Shown here in pieces: positions 10,973-22,339 of a DNA stretch of 64,000 nucleotides; positions within the stretch are counted from its first letter, which is position 1, and every line of letters begins with the position of its first letter. The stretch comes from Amoeboaphelidium protococcarum (taxonomy: Eukaryota; Aphelidiomycota; Aphelidea). The position numbers and the translations under genes are program-made. The notes beneath the pieces were generated by a model. The model was not told the DNA's origin and made no database searches. It saw only the letters and a list, made by a program, of their open reading frames with translations. The stretch covers positions 1,798,001-1,862,000 of the forward strand of contig JALECJ010000256.1 in the NCBI GenBank assembly GCA_023515745.1, read 5' to 3'.

Positions 10973-12745
10973 ATGGACAGAAAGTAGATTGTGAAGAAGC
11001 AGGCATAGCAGGTTAGTCTTTTTTTATTTTCTGCTCATTAGGATTGATTTAATATCAAGATGTTTTTGTTGTAGTATGTCAACTTTACTCGAGTCCAGAA
11101 GGATAGCGATCAAGTTTTAAATAGATATCCAGCCTTGCAACCAAGTAGTGATGTGGTGTTGGTGAATGGTAAGATGTAGACGGTGCTTGTGTTTAGTGGC
11201 ACAATTCCTGTGTAGTATCGAGGAAGCACATACAATATACCGATTTGCGTAAAGATTCCACCGCCGTATCCCAATTCACCTCCACTCTGCCTGGTGCAGC
11301 CTACTTCAAATATGGTCATTAGGCCGAGTGTCAATGTTGATTAATCTGGCTAGTATATCCACCCATGTGTTGGTAGAGAATGGAATAGGAACGACTATTC
11401 TCTGGTGTCCATCATTGAGAAAATGCAGGCAGCCTTCAGTATTGAGCCTCCTGTGTATAGTAGAAGATCAGCTTCACCATCGCCATCAATATCTAGTGTG
11501 GGTAGTGGTACTTCATCTTCTTATCAATAGTCATCGTAGCCTTTTCAAAATCAACACTCTTATTAGTAATAGTCTGCAAATAGTGGTGGTTATGTTACTT
11601 CGCCTACAAATGCGGGATCTCCTTATCTGCCATCTTTTGGTTAATAGTAGTACCCATAATCAGGGCCTTACAATATGAGTACTTTATCTAGTTCCTTATC
11701 GGTGCCTGCAAGTTTATAATCTAGTCGACCTACGGGTACTGCATCTAATGCTGAAAGTCTGCCAGCTTACTAACCTTCTTATAATCCATACGCTACTACT
11801 AGTAATACTTTGCCTCATAGACCACAGAGTGAGCATACGTATAGTTAGTCTGGCGCTGTCTATAATAGCACTACTGGTCGACCTTATGGTGGATCTAACA
11901 CTCTTAATATACCATCTAGGCATTCTAATACTGGATAGTAGAGTGCATCATTGACTAATCTTAGTATGCCGGAAGCTGTTAATTTGTAATCTCCGCCTCC
12001 TCTGGGTGAATTGAGGAGGTAGAATAGTTCATCATCTGCTTATACTAGCTCTTCTTAGTAGCCATCAGCCTTACAGAGGCCATAACAGTAAGGTCAGCAG
12101 TCGTAGCAGTATTAACATCAGCCTGAGATTGATGAAGACGCGATCATGGTAATTTCTATGAAATCTGCTCTCTTGGATAAAGTGAAAAGATTTAAAGAGG
12201 AATAGAAGTAAATTGTAGACACTTCCGAGTTATAAAGTCTTGGATACATTCAGCCTGATTCAGATTGTGGTGTAAATCTCCTATTGGATCTGAATTAGAA
12301 ACTCTTGTAATCTCAAGAAAGTATTGAGCGTGAACTGTAGAGTATAAGAGCAGAGTCGGATCAGTATAGAAAGTGGAAAGATTAAATTGATGCCAAGTGT
12401 TAGGAATTGGTATTATATCTCGATGTTTAGGCCAAGTAACTATAATAAGCTCAAAATGATCGACAATCCATAGCGGTGGTGGATCAATTAATTCCCATAA
12501 TTCCATCCATCCAACCTCAATAAGTGTTAGTTACATCAAAAGTGGCGAATTAGTTGATTGAAGTTGTAGCCGAAGACCTGGCGTTGTAAGATTTGATGTA
12601 CACAGTGTCTCAAGCTTTTTACAATGGCGCAATCAAGGATGATGCGGCATATTTGAAGTAGGTGCGAAAGTTGTCCAATGATCAGTTTTCACAACGTGCG
12701 CTCATTTTCAAAATTCGCCACTCCATTGGATTGCCTCAACTGTGA
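10973..12745 (+). CDS. TSG101: TSG101/Vps23, ESCRT-I ubiquitin-sorting subunit
   Basis: ESCRT-I binds ubiquitinated cargo on endosomes and acts in multivesicular-body formation. Exons 10973 to 11011 and 11075 to 12745 give 569 residues; the 63 bp intron is GTTAGT...TTGTAG. The N-terminal UEV domain (residues about 10 to 150) is clear: LVFSGTIPVQYRGSTYNIPI, PYPNSPPLCLVQPTSNMVIR. It lacks the catalytic Cys of true E2s, as expected. A long Ser/Gln/Pro-rich linker follows (rich in TAG/TAA-encoded Gln), then a coiled coil (LNQKLLQSQESIERELQSIR) and the C-terminal steadiness box (AEDLALQDLMYTVSQAFYNG ... FSQRALIFKIR). It is longer than human TSG101 (390) because of the linker. Confidence 0.93.
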
Positions 12746-12781
12746 ATTTGAATGTGTATTTTAATGACAATTAATAGATAA

Positions 12782-12934
12782 TCACGGCCCTTCATTTTTT
12801 CTCATTTCTTTTGTTACTTGATCTACTTGCGTGAATGTTCGCTGCTAAACACCATGTGATCGTTGCCAATTGTTTCTATTCACGGCGGCTTTGATTCGTT
12901 GCTCAATCTTCTTTCTTTCATCTGCTATCGTCAT
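12782..12934 (-). CDS. Possible 50-residue small protein (unrecognised)
   Basis: A short frame starts at ATG 12934 (MTIADERKKIEQRIKAAVNR) and ends at TGA 12782. It is charged and helix-prone, and sits antisense in the spacer between TSG101 and the UBE2J gene. The composition looks protein-like, but I know no matching family. It may be the last exon of a spliced gene or simply chance. It is kept because small spliced genes do occur in such gaps here (see SF3B5). Confidence 0.25.
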
Positions 12935-13013
12935 TCTATTCGTTAACAATCGATACAATCTTTTGAAACAGTAAATCTCGCTGCATTGTTTCTCATTGAT
13001 TATTACTGCGATA

Positions 13014-13796
13014 ATGGCAACTACATTTAATAAATCCAATGCTTCTATAAAGCGGATATTGAAAGAGTGGCAGGTCATGCAGAAGGACTTGGCGCCTGAA
13101 TATGAAGCTCATCCTGTTGGAGATGATAATCTATTTGAGTGGCATTTCACCATCAAAGGGCCTGAGAATTCTGCATTTCAGGATGGTATTTATCATGGCC
13201 GAATAATTTTGCCTCCTGATTATCCATTTAAACCGCCGCATATCATTATGCTTACACCTAATGGGCGATTTGAGGTGGGCAAGAAGATTTGCTTGTCAAT
13301 CACCGGCTATCATCCAGAGTCATGGTCAGCTGCGTGGGATGTACGCACGGCGTTGGTTGCGCTGCGATCCTTTTTCCCTCAGCCGAGTGAAGGAGCTGTA
13401 GGTGGATTGGATTGGACTGATGATGAGCGATTGCGACTAGCCAAAGAGTCTGTAATGTGGACCTGTAATCACTGCCAGAGGAGTAATCGCGATATCATCA
13501 AGCGTATAGTGTAGTAAAGTAATGATGTTCATGAAAGCGTAGATTCCGGCAGCGATGCATCTTAGTAGAATCTATCTTCACCTCTCAGCTAGCGCAAAGA
13601 TGAGGAATCTGCAATACGTTAGAGACTATAATCTTCGGTGAATTAATCCTCTCCGGTCGCCACTGCGCCTGTAGTAAATCGACCAGTTTAAATTCCTCAG
13701 CCAGCGCGACAGTCTTCAATGATTGACTTTATGCTGGCCATCGTCTTGTCTCTTCTCTTCTATATGGTCATGAAAAAGGTTAGCAATTTGATTTGA
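13014..13796 (+). CDS. UBE2J1: UBE2J/Ubc6-type tail-anchored ubiquitin-conjugating enzyme (ERAD E2)
   Basis: This is an ER-membrane E2 of the ERAD pathway. The 260-residue single exon starts at ATG 13014 (MATTFNKSNASIKRILKEW). The UBC fold covers residues about 5 to 165, with DNLFEWHFTIKGPENSAFQD, IYHGRIILPPDYPFKPP and the active-site Cys in KKICLSITGYHPESW, all characteristic of the Ubc6/UBE2J clade. GAVGGLDWTDDERLRLAKES is also typical. A Ser/Gln/Pro-rich linker leads to a C-terminal hydrophobic anchor (MIDFMLAIVLSLLFYMVMKK) with a four-residue tail before TGA. A possible terminal intron ending in CAG would change the tail, but it breaks the TAG acceptor rule seen elsewhere, so I kept the unspliced end. 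Confidence 0.92.
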
Positions 13797-13915
13797 ATTG
13801 AATTTTAAATATATATGGTAGAATATTAAATTGCTTATTATCCAGCTTATACATTTTGCAAATTTAAATTTTATTTCATCAAATTTTACGCAACAACTTC
13901 TCGATTGGTACCAGC

Positions 13916-16175
13916 TCAATCTTGTGCAATACTTCTAGAATTGTCACTAACAGTTCTACTGCGTTATCGCTCACCGCCAGAAGTGAAAGCCTTCAGACGA
14001 GCTCTTGCATTCAGGCTGACGGATTAACGAGGACTCTTAGCTACATTGGATTAAGATGATGGGGATTATAACGACGCTGATGAGACGGCTGAAATTTATG
14101 AAGAACTTGACAAGTTTAGTGAGGGATCTTGTTCAGCGTTGGACAAATCTTACTGTTGAGTAGTAGTTGAGGTATTGTCCATTTGTAGTTTGAACGTAGT
14201 CTTTGACGATTCAGCGACGGAGATACTGTGAGATCGCCGTTATCGAGAGAATATAGACTCTTTAGAAGCAGATAACGCGGACCAGAGAGTGTAATTACTA
14301 GTCGATTACTACTGACTTGATAGTTTAAATGATGCAGTTTGACTTGAAGATAAGTTCATTTCATTCGAAGTCTACCTCAGTTAAGCCAATTGATCATCAG
14401 TTACAAACTTTTAAGACAGCAGACAATGAGCAGCTTTAAGCAATTGATACCGATTGTCACTCACATCCTTTGGCAATAGCTTTCTCGCCATATCACTATC
14501 TTCATAATGTGTATTGACTTAAAGAGACTACAGTTGAAAGAGCTGCTCCTAAAGTCGATGTTCACTCACCGACACTGGACGTTGTCTACTACGTCGCATC
14601 AAACCTTATGCCAGAGTTGTTTTTTATGGGGAGGACGGAGTAGGATCAGACATTTGTGCAGATACCAGCTGCTTGCTAGCACTGGCGTATGACGTGTCAT
14701 AAATTACAACACCAAAAAATGGAATAGCAGGTGGATTTACTTGAGACATCACTTTTCGATATTCTGCATAATTGTCATTCTCACTCACAATGGCTTATAG
14801 CTGTGCAAGTTTATCTTGATACTTCTTATTCGCTTACTTGGTTGAAGGTATGAATTACTGCACGTTATAAGACGTCAACCCACTTATGACTGCTTTAAGG
14901 CTATTGTAGTTTTGTAAATCCTAAAGACATGAAGCAACCTTTATCCACCACTATTGATTAGATGTCTTGCTATTAATCTATCTATCCTTCTAGTCTTACA
15001 GCATACACGTCACTTCCACCAGACGAGATAAATAATTAAACCAGTCAATAAGACGTGAGACATTAATATTAGGGACTTTGGATGAGTGAGATATGAAATC
15101 AGTTTTACATTGGAGTTGTTTGAACAGAACTTGATCCACAGCAGTGATAGTCAAAGCCATCACAGATGGATTAAGTTTCGTTATATTTTCTAATGAATAC
15201 TCGCGCTCTATAAAGTCCAATTCTATCAATTATTGACGAATTCTTTACAAATCTTCAGTGATAATTCTAGACAATTTAAAATCAGCTTTTATATTAGAGT
15301 TGGTGTCTTGTTATTTTAGGAGCATCATACTTTTCTCGTCAATGCTCTACTATAATAGTTAAGACTCTTTAATGATAGGAGACTATTTTATCGTCAGAGA
15401 CGGGACATTAGCTCTAGGTGATACTAAATCAGATTTTACCGCAGAGGAAGCTAAAGATTCCAGACTACTCTGAATAAATAATTACTCCAAAGACACGAAA
15501 TCTGGATGATCAGTCGGATTATAAACTTCCACTTAAACAAAATCGCTCTATTCCAATAATTTAACCAGATTAGCAAGCTAATTCGAACTAGATTTAGTTA
15601 GAGAATCGATCTCGTCCGTATCTTTCAATGATGTGACACTTCGTCTCAAATTCACCACCTAATCACTCAAACTCTAAGATTTGCGATGCCTAAATTTTCG
15701 CTTAAGAGGAGTAAACTATGCCTAATCACCACCAAAAGACGATGTGATAGAGTAATTTATTTAATCAGGAGCAAGCGATTTAACTTTGCGAACCACAGGG
15801 AACTTGGCATTACGTGGCACCTTAAAATTACCAAAAGTCGTTTCAGCGAGTGACAAGCAAGTGTGACAAATGTTGAACAATTACGCAATATCAGATGCAT
15901 CATCTTACGCCGTAGTCACTACACACATATCAGTATTAATAACACAAGTGTTATACAGAAGGATAAAGAAATCTTACGCTATTCTTAATTAATATTTAAA
16001 GGCAAATACTTTAGATATTGAACAATTGTTTCAACGCAAGACAGATACTATTCATATGCAGACTACACTAACTAGAGATTAGCTTACGGAATGAATAAAA
16101 TTAAATTCTTACTCGCCATTACTTATCACTAAACAGCTAGGATGCACCAGCCAATTTATCCGTTATATCATCCAT
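13916..16175 (-). CDS. RasGEF (Cdc25-domain) guanine nucleotide exchange factor
   Basis: This is an activator of Ras-type GTPases. The exon model is: start ATG 16175 (MDDITDKLAGASQLFSDKQW), introns of 50 bp and 59 bp in the first 250 bp (both GTAAGA...GTGTAG), then one long exon to TGA 13916. The total is 716 residues, and the frame closes exactly. The catalytic RasGEF domain lies in the middle (LDFIEREYSLENITKLNP, RLIDWFNYLSRLVEVTCML, YNSLKAVISGLTSYNVQQF, EYRKVMSQVNPPAIPFFGVV). The N-terminus is helical and could be MIT-like; no SH3, PH or obvious REM module is visible. The C-terminal 220 residues are Ser/Gln-rich and disordered. It converges with the UBE2J gene (119 bp between stops). Confidence 0.88.
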
Positions 16176-16647
16176 TACAGCTCTTACTAGATGAGATAAT
16201 TGATTAAATGATATTCTCTAAAGTCCCACTCAGCTCAGACAATGAATGAATGAATAAGGAGCGACGTGAAACAAAGAATCGGCGCGTAATAAATTAACAC
16301 CTTCGATGATCAGTCAGACATAAGAACTCTTCTATAAGCTCTCTATTGACAGTATCTACTTTTAAAACACCAACCCATTTGTATGGCATTATTAAGATTT
16401 TTAGAGATTTACTGCGTTTTATAAGACCAGCATTTCCAACTTTGATATCAAATTTAAGCCACCGATTGCAAGTGGAAGAATCATACCAAATGGGAAATTC
16501 ATTCAGGGGTCACACGCCAGATTTTAGATTACACTTACACCAACCACTAGCCATGACTCCTTTTCCTGCTTCACGTTAGTTTAATCTTGCCTGCATCGTA
16601 TTAAATACATACAAGTGTATAAAGTTAAAATCTACTGAAGATAGCAC
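16176..16647. other. Intergenic region with unexplained open frames
   Basis: This 472 bp gap separates divergent RasGEF and kelch genes. On the minus strand, MASGWCKCNLKSGV (from about 16552) is followed after one in-frame TGA by a long TGA-free, protein-like stretch (PLNEFPIWYDSSTCNRWLKF and on). A plus-strand frame also overlaps. I recognise neither. It may be a decayed gene, a spliced gene I could not model, or chance in a one-stop genome. Confidence 0.3.
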
Positions 16648-19533
16648 ATGTTGCAGAAATTGATTGGAGGCAATAGCGGTAATAGTGGTGCAGGTGACAA
16701 ACACGTCGTTGCAACCAGTAAGAAAGTGGGTGGATGTGGTCCATTCCCAAAGCAGGGCATGTCTGCGTGTTTGAATGATAAAGAAGTCATCTTGTTTGGA
16801 GGAATGACTGATGACGGCCATGCTTGTAGTGATCTACATTTACTTACGATGAGCGGGCTGTGGAATTTCGCAGTCGGAGTGTCTAATGTGGATGGCAAGT
16901 CGGCGGCAATCAGTAATAAGAAGGATCTATTTCAGGTGACTGGATCGCGGCCTTCCGAGAGAGTTTACCATACCTCCGTGTTGATGCCTGATGGTAAAAT
17001 GTACGTGTATGGTGGCATGACAAAGAGTCGTGAATTGGATGATGCCGTGTACAGCTTTAATACGGAGACTAGATCATGGGCGCGTCTCAGAGTGCAAGGT
17101 CAGTCTGATATTGATCCTCGTTATGGACACTAGGCGGTGCAAATGAAGGGATGTATGTATGTGCTTGGTGGTCTTACTGCTGCCGATGGATACTCTAATG
17201 CTCTGAATGTCCTGGATTTTAGCGCTGGTGTTATCAGATGGCAGATTGCTTCCACTGGCTCGCTGCATGAGTAAGGTGACGCGCCATGTCCTAGAGCTTA
17301 TGCCTCAATGGTGGCTCATGGATCTAATCTGGTGGTGTATGGTGGTGAGTGTGCCTATGATTGTCTTGACGATGTGTGGATATTCGATACTGCCAAGTTT
17401 GTATGGACCAAGCTCGATATGTCTGATGTACAGCATGGTCCTGGCTCTCGATACCAGCATGATGCCGTCATCTATAAAGACTCCATGATCATTTGTGGTG
17501 GCAAGAATTTCGAAGGTAAAGAGTTGGACGATATTTGGATGCTTGACCTCTCTAGCAATACGTGGACTTTTGTCGGCAATCTCAAGTATCCCCTAAGTGA
17601 TCACTCTGCCGTTGTGCACAAAGATAAAATGCTTATTCTGGGTGGATCTTAAGGAGGCCCTGCTGCGGAGTCAAATACTATTTACCAGATCGAGTTGTCC
17701 AAGCTTAAGCCTATTGCCATCACCACCCAGACATTGGAGCCAACCAAGAGACACTCCAAGATTCAGGTGGATATGAGTCCATTTAAATTGGACCGCAATG
17801 TTCCTACTCCTGCTGATGAGGATCTACCATCTCCTCCAGTGATTGAAGACCTGCCACCGCCAGTGCCATTGTTCTCACCACCTCCTGAAGATCGTGTCGC
17901 GCCTTCCGTGTCCACTTTGAGTTAGAAAAAGGTTGAATTGCCTTCAAGTGCTCGCTAATCCAGTTTAAATTAGGAATGTGTCTCTCTGGCAAAATAAGCT
18001 ACGTTGGAGGATTAAAAGTATAAGAAGTTGTATGAGGATTTGTTGGCTGAGACATCATTGGTTAAAGGTTTGAACTAGTAGAACTCTGCCGCATATCGTG
18101 AAATGGAGAAAGAATGTCATTAGTTCTAGCAGTCTGAGTAGAAGACCTAGGCTCTCGTTAAGTAGCTCTGTTTGGCTCTGTAGTAGATTGCTGGTAAGCA
18201 GTCCAAGATCGTGTTGGATGGAAACTGTCACGAGACTTTGCTGAGTGCGAACGGACTTGTAAAGGGCATAGTGTCCAGTTTTAATGAGCAAAATTCTGAT
18301 TTAGAGGATGCTAACGCGCAATTATCATCTCTGCAGAATCATCTTGAGCTGTACGAGAAGAAGGTTAAAGATCTGGAGGTTCAATTAAAGGCGGCTAAAG
18401 CTAAATAGCATGATTTGAATCACGGCGAGAATTTGGCTCTGACTGCGCAGTTGTAGGAACTTTTGTCGGAAAATTAACAATTGAAGTAGCAATGCGCAGA
18501 TGACAAGCAAAGTCAAGATAATGCCAAGTCTATACTTGTAAAGGAGAAGTAGGAGCTGATCAAAAAGCTTTCTGAATGTACTTCTCAGATGATTGCCTTC
18601 TAATAATAGTCCGAATCTCTACAGGATTAGTTGAATTAGGTCACTAATGATAACGTGGGCTTGAAAGCTTAGTTGCAAGGCGCAGTTTAGTAGTAGGACA
18701 ACCAAAAGAAGGAAATCAAGTCTCTACTTAAAGAGATCGAGAAACTGCAGAGTTAGAGAGCTTCTGAGGTGTAGTAGCCAAAGGATTCCGCTTTGTAGCA
18801 GTATATGCAATCTTTGAAGGCATAATTATTGGAGCGTGAGGTAGAGATTAAAGCTTTGAAGCAAGAATTGGTTGAAACTTTGACTTTTAGAAATCAATTG
18901 AAATCCGAAGTCACTCAACTAAAGTGTGTTAACGAGGAGAAGACATTGGAGCTTCAGTCTCTCACTGCTAGTCTTAAGGAGATTGATGATTCGGCTGGAA
19001 AGTTGGCTGCTGCTCAGTAGTCTAGCACCGAGCTGTTGGAATCTTATCGCGTAAAGTATGAGTCGGCAGCGTCTCAGCTCAAGTAGAAAGAGTAGGAAAT
19101 TGAAGATTTACAAGCAAAGTTGTTGAATAAGTCTATTGACGCGACGCCTAGCTTTGGTCAGTCCTCTATTCCGCCGCCTCCTCCGCCTCCTCCATCTGCC
19201 CAGTCTCAGTTTTCGGATTCAAATGCGAACATACCACCTCCACCACCACCGCCCCCATCTTTGCCAGGAGCGTCGTCTGTGCTTCCACCACCACCGCCTC
19301 CAATGCCTAATTCAGGATCCATGACTGGAAACACGTCGTCTGGAGATTCACCTTCATCAGCTCCATCAAATCTGTTGGCCGAGATTCAGAACAAGAAGTT
19401 GAAAAAAGCTGAGCAAGGGAGTGGCGATGCATCATCATCATCTACCAACCCACCAAAGCCGAAAGTCATGGACCCGATTGCGATGATGATGGCTGAGATG
19501 TAGGCGAAGAAATTCAAGAAGAATCAAAATTGA
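16648..19533 (+). CDS. Kelch-propeller / coiled-coil / polyproline / WH2-like actin regulator
   Basis: The protein has 961 residues in a single exon and a composite architecture. Residues about 25 to 350 are six kelch repeats with GG doublets (VILFGGMTDDG, MYVYGGMTKSRELDDAV, MYVLGGLTAADGY, LVVYGGECAYDCLDDVW, MIICGGKNFEGKELDDIW, MLILGGS). A Pro-rich linker (about 385 to 425) precedes about 400 residues of Gln-rich coiled coil. Then come three proline clusters (about 845 to 895: eight, eight and six Pro in a row), a WH2-like actin-binding helix LLAEIQNKKLKK near 910, and a short basic end. The kelch plus coiled-coil part recalls fungal Tea1 polarity proteins; polyproline plus WH2 recalls profilin/actin-binding nucleators. 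No FH2 domain is present, so it is not a formin. Role inferred: cortical polarity or actin assembly. Confidence 0.85.
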
Positions 19534-19759
19534 AGTCTGTGTGTAATCATAAAAGTTGTTAGTTTATTTTGATCTTTTATCTTTCGACTGTAAGTAGTAA
19601 AAGTAGAAGTACATGCTTGACTCATTGCTCATTACACCAAGTTAGACGCGTTAGGCTTTAGTTTCATAGCGGCGTTCTGAATGATGGATGTTTCAGAAAT
19701 TCTTTTCCTTAAAAATGTGAGGTACAACGACTCGAATAATAAAGCCTCAATATTATATA

Positions 19760-20920
19760 ATGAATTGCTAGCTTTGTCGTACAGCAAAAGAGTCTAAATA
19801 TGTTTGTACTAATTGCTGCGGTACATTGGTAGAATTTTATGGGTCTGAGTATGCGATATTTGACAAGGAGAAGGAGAGGATTGTTACGGAGATCAAAGAA
19901 GATGAACAATAGTAAGTCGTGAATTAACAGCGGCTTCATCTTAGATCTTAAATTCTGATAAAATCGACCTTGGTAAAGGATGCACAGTATCGGATAGATG
20001 TTATAAAGAAAAAAGTTTAATCTCATAAAAAGACATTAGCTTTATAGAATGACAGGCTGCATCAACTCCGCCAGAGTTTAGACAGGAGGAAGAATCTGAC
20101 CATTGTTGAAGATGTGAGTGATTTATCTACTATACCTCAACTTGAATAGATTAAGTCTTAAAGAGACAAATTACTGTCACAACTTTAAGCATTGATCAAT
20201 CTGGATATACTTTAGAAAGATAGTAGGCGGAATTCGTTTACATTCTTCTCTTTTATAGTGGATGATGCATAATTGTTCAAGACGTTGTCTAAACATTAGT
20301 ATAATGCAGTTGTAAATTAAGCTGCCCAAGTTACAAAAGTTTTGATGAATTACTTGCATTCAAAGAGCGTTGCAGGAGAATTAGTTTAAATCACTTCTAT
20401 CTGTCCTTTAGAATTTCTGTGGATAAATGGCGCACCTCATATCTGCGTGTCTTAAATGCTCTTATTTAAACATCCGTTAGTTCTACCTCTGTTCAAGTCG
20501 AGTAAACTTCATGATTCTCACAGTCTCATTGGCCTCTGCTGTTTCATTTACCTTGTATAATGGATGTTAGAAGTCCATTAATTTCCCGTAGATAACGCGT
20601 AATCCCTCTTTGGATCCCTAAATTCTCTGCTTACAAGTCTTAATGGCTAGTAAATTCTTGAGTATAATCCTCAAAACAATCTGGAATTCAAACAAAAGCT
20701 CCTATCAGTAATGTTTTATCAATTTATATTGTACAAGGTGACACTTGCCAATGATTCTCTCTTAATCTGTCAGCGACTTTTATAATCCGATTATCTGAGG
20801 TTCAAAGATATGATTGCCGACGTGTAACAAGACAATTTAACAAGGGCGAATGCCCCAAATTAACTCGAAGATGATGAATGGGATATGATCAAAGCAGGTG
20901 ACATTGAAAGTGCAGATTGA
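19760..20920 (+). CDS. Atg14/UVRAG-like subunit of the Vps34 PI3-kinase complex
   Basis: The protein has 386 residues in a single exon, starting at ATG 19760. The first 20 residues hold paired CxxC motifs (MNCQLCRTAKESKYVCTNCC) as in Atg14/Barkor. A coiled coil follows (RIDVIKKKVQSHKKTLALQN, LRQSLDRRKNLTIVED). The C-terminal half has the alpha/beta pattern of the Atg14/UVRAG domain (LLSQLQALINLDILQKD, SICPLEFLWINGAPHICVSQ, SLIGLCCFIYLVQWMLEV). Such subunits direct Vps34/Beclin complexes to autophagosome or endosome membranes. I cannot decide between Atg14 and Vps38/UVRAG; the N-terminal CxxC pair favours Atg14. It lies in tandem downstream of the kelch gene with a 226 bp gap. Confidence 0.7.
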
Positions 20921-21194
20921 ACGCTTACTAAAGAAAACTGTACGTATCAAACTTTATTTGATTCACATGTGCGCTCCTTTCTCAAATAAAATCTTAATTT
21001 GTCGTTGCTTCATCACTTTTTTATTCACTTGTGGGAGCTTTGTGGTGTTACAGTATAAAGCTCATGATCTACACAAATACATGGAATCTTTGCATTATAA
21101 CAAACGCGCCCCTGAGCTCTTCTCGATCGAATTTTCTCTTTTGCGCGCCTTGTCAGTTAACGTATTTCGCTAGTTAAGCAAAAGCTGGGAGATC

Positions 21195-22067
21195 ATGATA
21201 TCATAATATTGTTAATAATTCAGATTCTTTGCGCTTAATAGAGTAGTAAATTTTAGATCTTTAAAAACTAGCAGTGCAAAGATATGGACTCTGGATGAAA
21301 GAGTGAAATTGACATACATGAAGACTGCCTAATAGCCGCCATCACAGTATGAGTCTGCATTTGAATAAATTTCTGAAAAATTGAAAGAGTTGCAACTCAA
21401 ACCCCCGCTAAAGTACACTTAAATTGCTCAAATTTTGGATCGAAGCACTCCGTCTGTCTATTCATAATGGCGAATGATGAAATGGTGTGTGCGTCCCAAT
21501 GAATCTGTGTATAACAGTATACCTTTGATTGATAATGAAAGATACGCTATAGCTAGTAGTGAAGACTCGGTGTAATAGTAAAATTTAGAAGATTATATCG
21601 TTGATTATCAGATTGTCAAGGGTGGAAAGAAATAGAAAGATGAAGAGATTAAGAAAAGCTCTTTTACTAAAAGGAAATTTGCATATGATCGATGGTCTGT
21701 CGATGAACTGAGAAAATTGAATGAAGCCATTGAGAAATATCTTCTTGATGAAAATGTCGATTTGGGTGGATAGTCGCGGTGGCCAATGATTGCCGCATAT
21801 GTTGGATCTAAATCTCCGAGGTAGTGTTACTTTAAATACAGAAATTCTGCAAAACCTGATATTAAACGCGGTAGATTTACTCCTGGTGAAGCTAGAATGA
21901 TTCTGGAATTGTATAAACAGTACGGGCGCGATTGGACGACTATTGCTCAGTTCACTGATGGCCGCACTGACAACCAATGTCGTCTATTTATCAAAAGATT
22001 TCTCTCCTTCCAACACAGTCATGTCGACACTTCCTCTGATTAATAATCATCTCCCATTAGCGATTGA
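21195..22067 (+). CDS. Myb/SANT-domain protein with mitochondrial-like leader
   Basis: The protein has 290 residues in a single exon. The N-terminus (MISQYCQQFRFFALNRVVNF, then RSLKTSSAK) is rich in Arg/Ser and free of acidic residues, like a mitochondrial targeting peptide. Residues about 31 to 95 form a degenerate Myb repeat (WTLDERVKLTYM ... QILDRSTPSVYSQWRMMK). Two more SANT repeats follow: DRWSVDELRKLNEAIEKY ... WPMIAAYVGSKSPRQCYFKY and GRFTPGEARMILELYKQYG ... TIAQFTDGRTDNQCRLFIKR. This is typical of DNA-binding Myb proteins. If the leader is real, the protein may act on mitochondrial DNA; if not, it is a nuclear transcription factor. The alternative start at a later Met would remove the leader but also the first repeat's Trp. 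Confidence 0.75.
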
Positions 22068-22253
22068 CTCCATAAATAATTGTGTGTTTTTGCTATAGTT
22101 AATATATATTCACACCCTGTCATTACGTTTACGTTATCAAGGACATACGCGCATATTGAGGTGAAACGACGACTTCCTCCGTCGCCTTTTCTCTCGCATT
22201 ATTGTTTTCCCGTTATTAACGTTGTCTTCGAGTCCGTACTTTCTCTTACTCTT

Positions 22254-22278
22254 TCTCGTCTCGTCTCGTCTCGTCTCG
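22254..22278 (+). repeat. (TCTCG)5 pyrimidine tract upstream of RPN5
   Basis: Five exact tandem TCTCG units lie 62 bp before the RPN5 start codon. Similar CT-rich runs precede other genes in this window, so it may be a core-promoter pyrimidine patch. Confidence 0.7.
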
Positions 22279-22339
22279 TTCACTTCCTCTTATCATCAAA
22301 AGAGCGCACCTATAACACAGAAAACTAATTACAGTCAAT

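Noticed and set aside
13780-13990. A terminal intron in the UBE2J gene (GTTAGC...TTATCCAG) giving a longer C-terminus
   Set aside because: The acceptor would be CAG, unlike all 28 introns found, and the extended exon would overlap the RasGEF stop; the unspliced tail anchor is normal for the family.
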